DNA from: CBDANW01 sp965197825
GTDB taxonomy: Bacteria; Acidobacteriota; Vicinamibacteria; Marinacidobacterales; DATDRI01
NCBI GenBank assembly: GCA_965197825.1
Contig: CBDANW010000002.1
Location: 868,001-932,000 of the forward strand
Length of the DNA: 64,000 nucleotides
Reading direction: 5' to 3'
Shown here: one piece after another, positions 62,537 to 64,000 of the stretch
Position numbering within the stretch: position 1 is the stretch's first letter
Layout of the letters: each line of letters starts with the position of its first letter
The notes under the pieces: generated by a model
What the model was told of the DNA's origin: nothing
Databases searched by the model: none
Seen by the model: the letters and a program-made list of their open reading frames with translations, nothing else
Translations under genes and position numbers: made by a program

Positions 62537-64000
62537 CTACGGCTGGCACGTACGATAGACGAAGATCTCCGGCAGGCTCCAGCCGGGAATCGCGTAGTCG
62601 TAACGCTGACCACCGACCCTGAATCGCAGCTGCCCGGCTTCCTCGGGCGTAAAGCGAAGGACGAAAGCCGCCTGGGAAGGATTTTCGACGAGAGTTTGGA
62701 GTAGCTCCAATTCGGTGGCGAGATCGTCCCGGTAAGGAAAAGGGCGCCAGGCACCGGCTCCGGTCCTGGCTCTGACCACGAGGTGGCGGGGGAATCGCTC
62801 GTAGGGAAACCCGAGATTGAGTCGCACCGCCGCGACCGGCTCGGTCCGGCCGAGATTCAACGTGAGACTATCACCCGGTATTTGGCGGTCCGTCTCCCAC
62901 TTCGTCCGGGGATCCCGATCGATGGCCCATTCGACGGGCGCCGCGCTCGACCCTCGAAGCGTCCAGCCTTGCGGCATGATCTCATCTCCCGGTATGCACA
63001 AGCCTTCTACCTCAGGCGAGTCACCCTCCAGGATGTAGACGCGCTCACCGCCGAAGCCGAACCGTTCGTAGTCGGGGCCCTCGAGTGGAGGGAAGACTCC
63101 GGCGAGCCGAATCTCGTCTCACATCGTCTTGAGAGCGGCAAGTTTGCGACCTCGTTCCGGCTCGGGCCATAGCTGCGGGTGTACCACGATGGTTCTGACT
63201 CCCAGCCAGCGAAGCAATCCGAGAGAGTCGCGATCCGGAAAATCACGGAGCTGCCACGCCAAGTACTCCATCGCCGGCGGGTAGAAGGACGTTCGCCCGA
63301 AAACGATGGGTCTCCAATGGTGAGTCGAGTAGAACATGTAGGCCGCATAGAACCGATGTTTGCGAAGGGGGATAAACGGGAAGCTCGACGACCGGCCCTT
63401 CCGGCGACTCCTCCGCCAACCAACGGTAGACCTCCGGCGCGTCTCGGCCGGTCGGCACGCCCACACCTCTAACGCCGCCCGAGAAGTGCTCGAAGGGCAG
63501 CACCACCAAGAACGCGATCAAAAGCCACGAAGCCGTTCTCGAGCCGACCCGGCTGAGGAGTGCCGCCGCACCATAGGCACCGACGACAGCCACCGCAAAG
63601 TTCACGAGAATCGCAATGCGCTCCGGTGACCGCAGGCCGCGGAAGAGCGGCACGTAGTCGTAAAGAACAGCGTACGCTCCCGGCCCCAAGGCCCGCCCAC
63701 GTAAACAACCGGACCAAGCGAAACGATGACTCCGACGAGACCGGTCATCAAGGAAAGCCAGAGAAACGACCGGCCACCTGGGCTCTCCTTCGCGCGGGAC
63801 ATTCCGACAGCCAATCCAAACAGCAGCAGGAACAGCGCTCCGAAACCGATGAAGTGCCGCGTGACACTTGGCTTGATGTTGAAGTCGATCCAAAAGGAGA
63901 ACAGGGTTCCCTCGGGGGGCCTGACGTAGTCGAGCAGATCCAACCCTTCCGCCAGGGACCTTTGATAACCGAACGCCGCGAACATTTCGAGGTACGGCAG
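62537..64000 (-). CDS. large membrane protein with F5/8-type C-terminal domain, several frameshifts, start beyond window
   Basis: Read from the window edge down: helices and loops such as HFIGFGALFLLLFGLAVGMS and RSFLWLSLMTGLVGVIVSLG, a second frame from about 63690 (DYVPLFRGLRSPERIAILVN, VVELPVYPP), a third from about 63380 (HRFYAAYMFYSTHHWRPIVF, LGVRTIVVHPQLWPEPERG), then a soluble end with WAIDRDPRTKWETDRQIPGD and LTLNLGRTEPVAAVRLNLGF, which resembles an F5/8-type C (discoidin-like) domain, to the stop at 62537. The membrane part is YfhO/glycosyltransferase-like. At least three single-base shifts are needed. Confidence 0.7.

Overview
The window is GC-rich bacterial DNA with tightly packed genes. 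A eukaryotic-type Ser/Thr kinase fused to a TolB-like propeller, a TonB-dependent receptor with a carboxypeptidase-regulatory-like N-terminus, a prolyl oligopeptidase, an exported D-aminoacylase-type amidohydrolase, a cbb3-type oxidase and an F420/PPOX-family protein together suggest an Acidobacteriota-like soil or sediment bacterium. That placement is inference; no rRNA or tRNA gene was found.

Layout. 1-8700 is an insertion-sequence graveyard: pieces of three IS256-family elements and one ISXO2/IS1595-family element are stacked against truncated host genes (an SAM methyltransferase, a TPR protein, an AT-richer type I-like DNA methylase/specificity protein, a membrane protein). 8790-12222 holds a TerB-like protein, leuB with a possible attenuator in its leader, a third remnant of the first IS256 element, and a decayed glutaminase. 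12299-27985 is core and accessory metabolism: phosphodiesterase/phosphatase, kinase, Na+/solute symporter, amidohydrolase, alkyltransferase-like protein, TonB receptor, metallo-hydrolase, MASE1 histidine kinase and glycosyltransferase. 28061-30301 encodes a cbb3-type oxidase (ccoN, ccoO and two small proteins, no ccoP). 30402-39684 is one long plus-strand array that I read as a bacterial coenzyme M (CoM) biosynthesis operon: phosphosulfolactate synthase, two consecutive aspartase/fumarase-superfamily lyases and a D-cysteine-desulfhydrase-like PLP enzyme, the enzyme-family set known from Xanthobacter (XcbB1-C1-D1-E1). It is preceded by a MetE-like zinc thiol-alkyltransferase (the fold of epoxyalkane:CoM transferase), a double rhodanese, OsmC-like and carboxymuconolactone-decarboxylase-like proteins, and a conserved protein I cannot name. 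39686-43020 is housekeeping (apaG, methyltransferase, RluA-like, CinA-like). 43103-46498 is an IS66 element joining two unrelated broken genes. 46655-57499 includes an SPL-like radical SAM protein, DinB, a probable selenoprotein (deiodinase-like CxxU domain plus EF-hands), fumC, a TPR/cNMP-binding protein and a prolyl oligopeptidase. 57580-60117 is another IS256-broken region. 60298-64000 holds a damaged CmcI-like gene, an amino-acid permease and the 3' part of a large membrane protein.

The most notable content is the CoM operon, the in-frame UGA selenoprotein, and the nested-then-inverted IS256/ISXO2 pair whose history can be reconstructed base by base. Many otherwise intact genes carry one to three single-base frameshifts; some may be residual sequencing error and some real decay, and the sequence alone cannot separate them.
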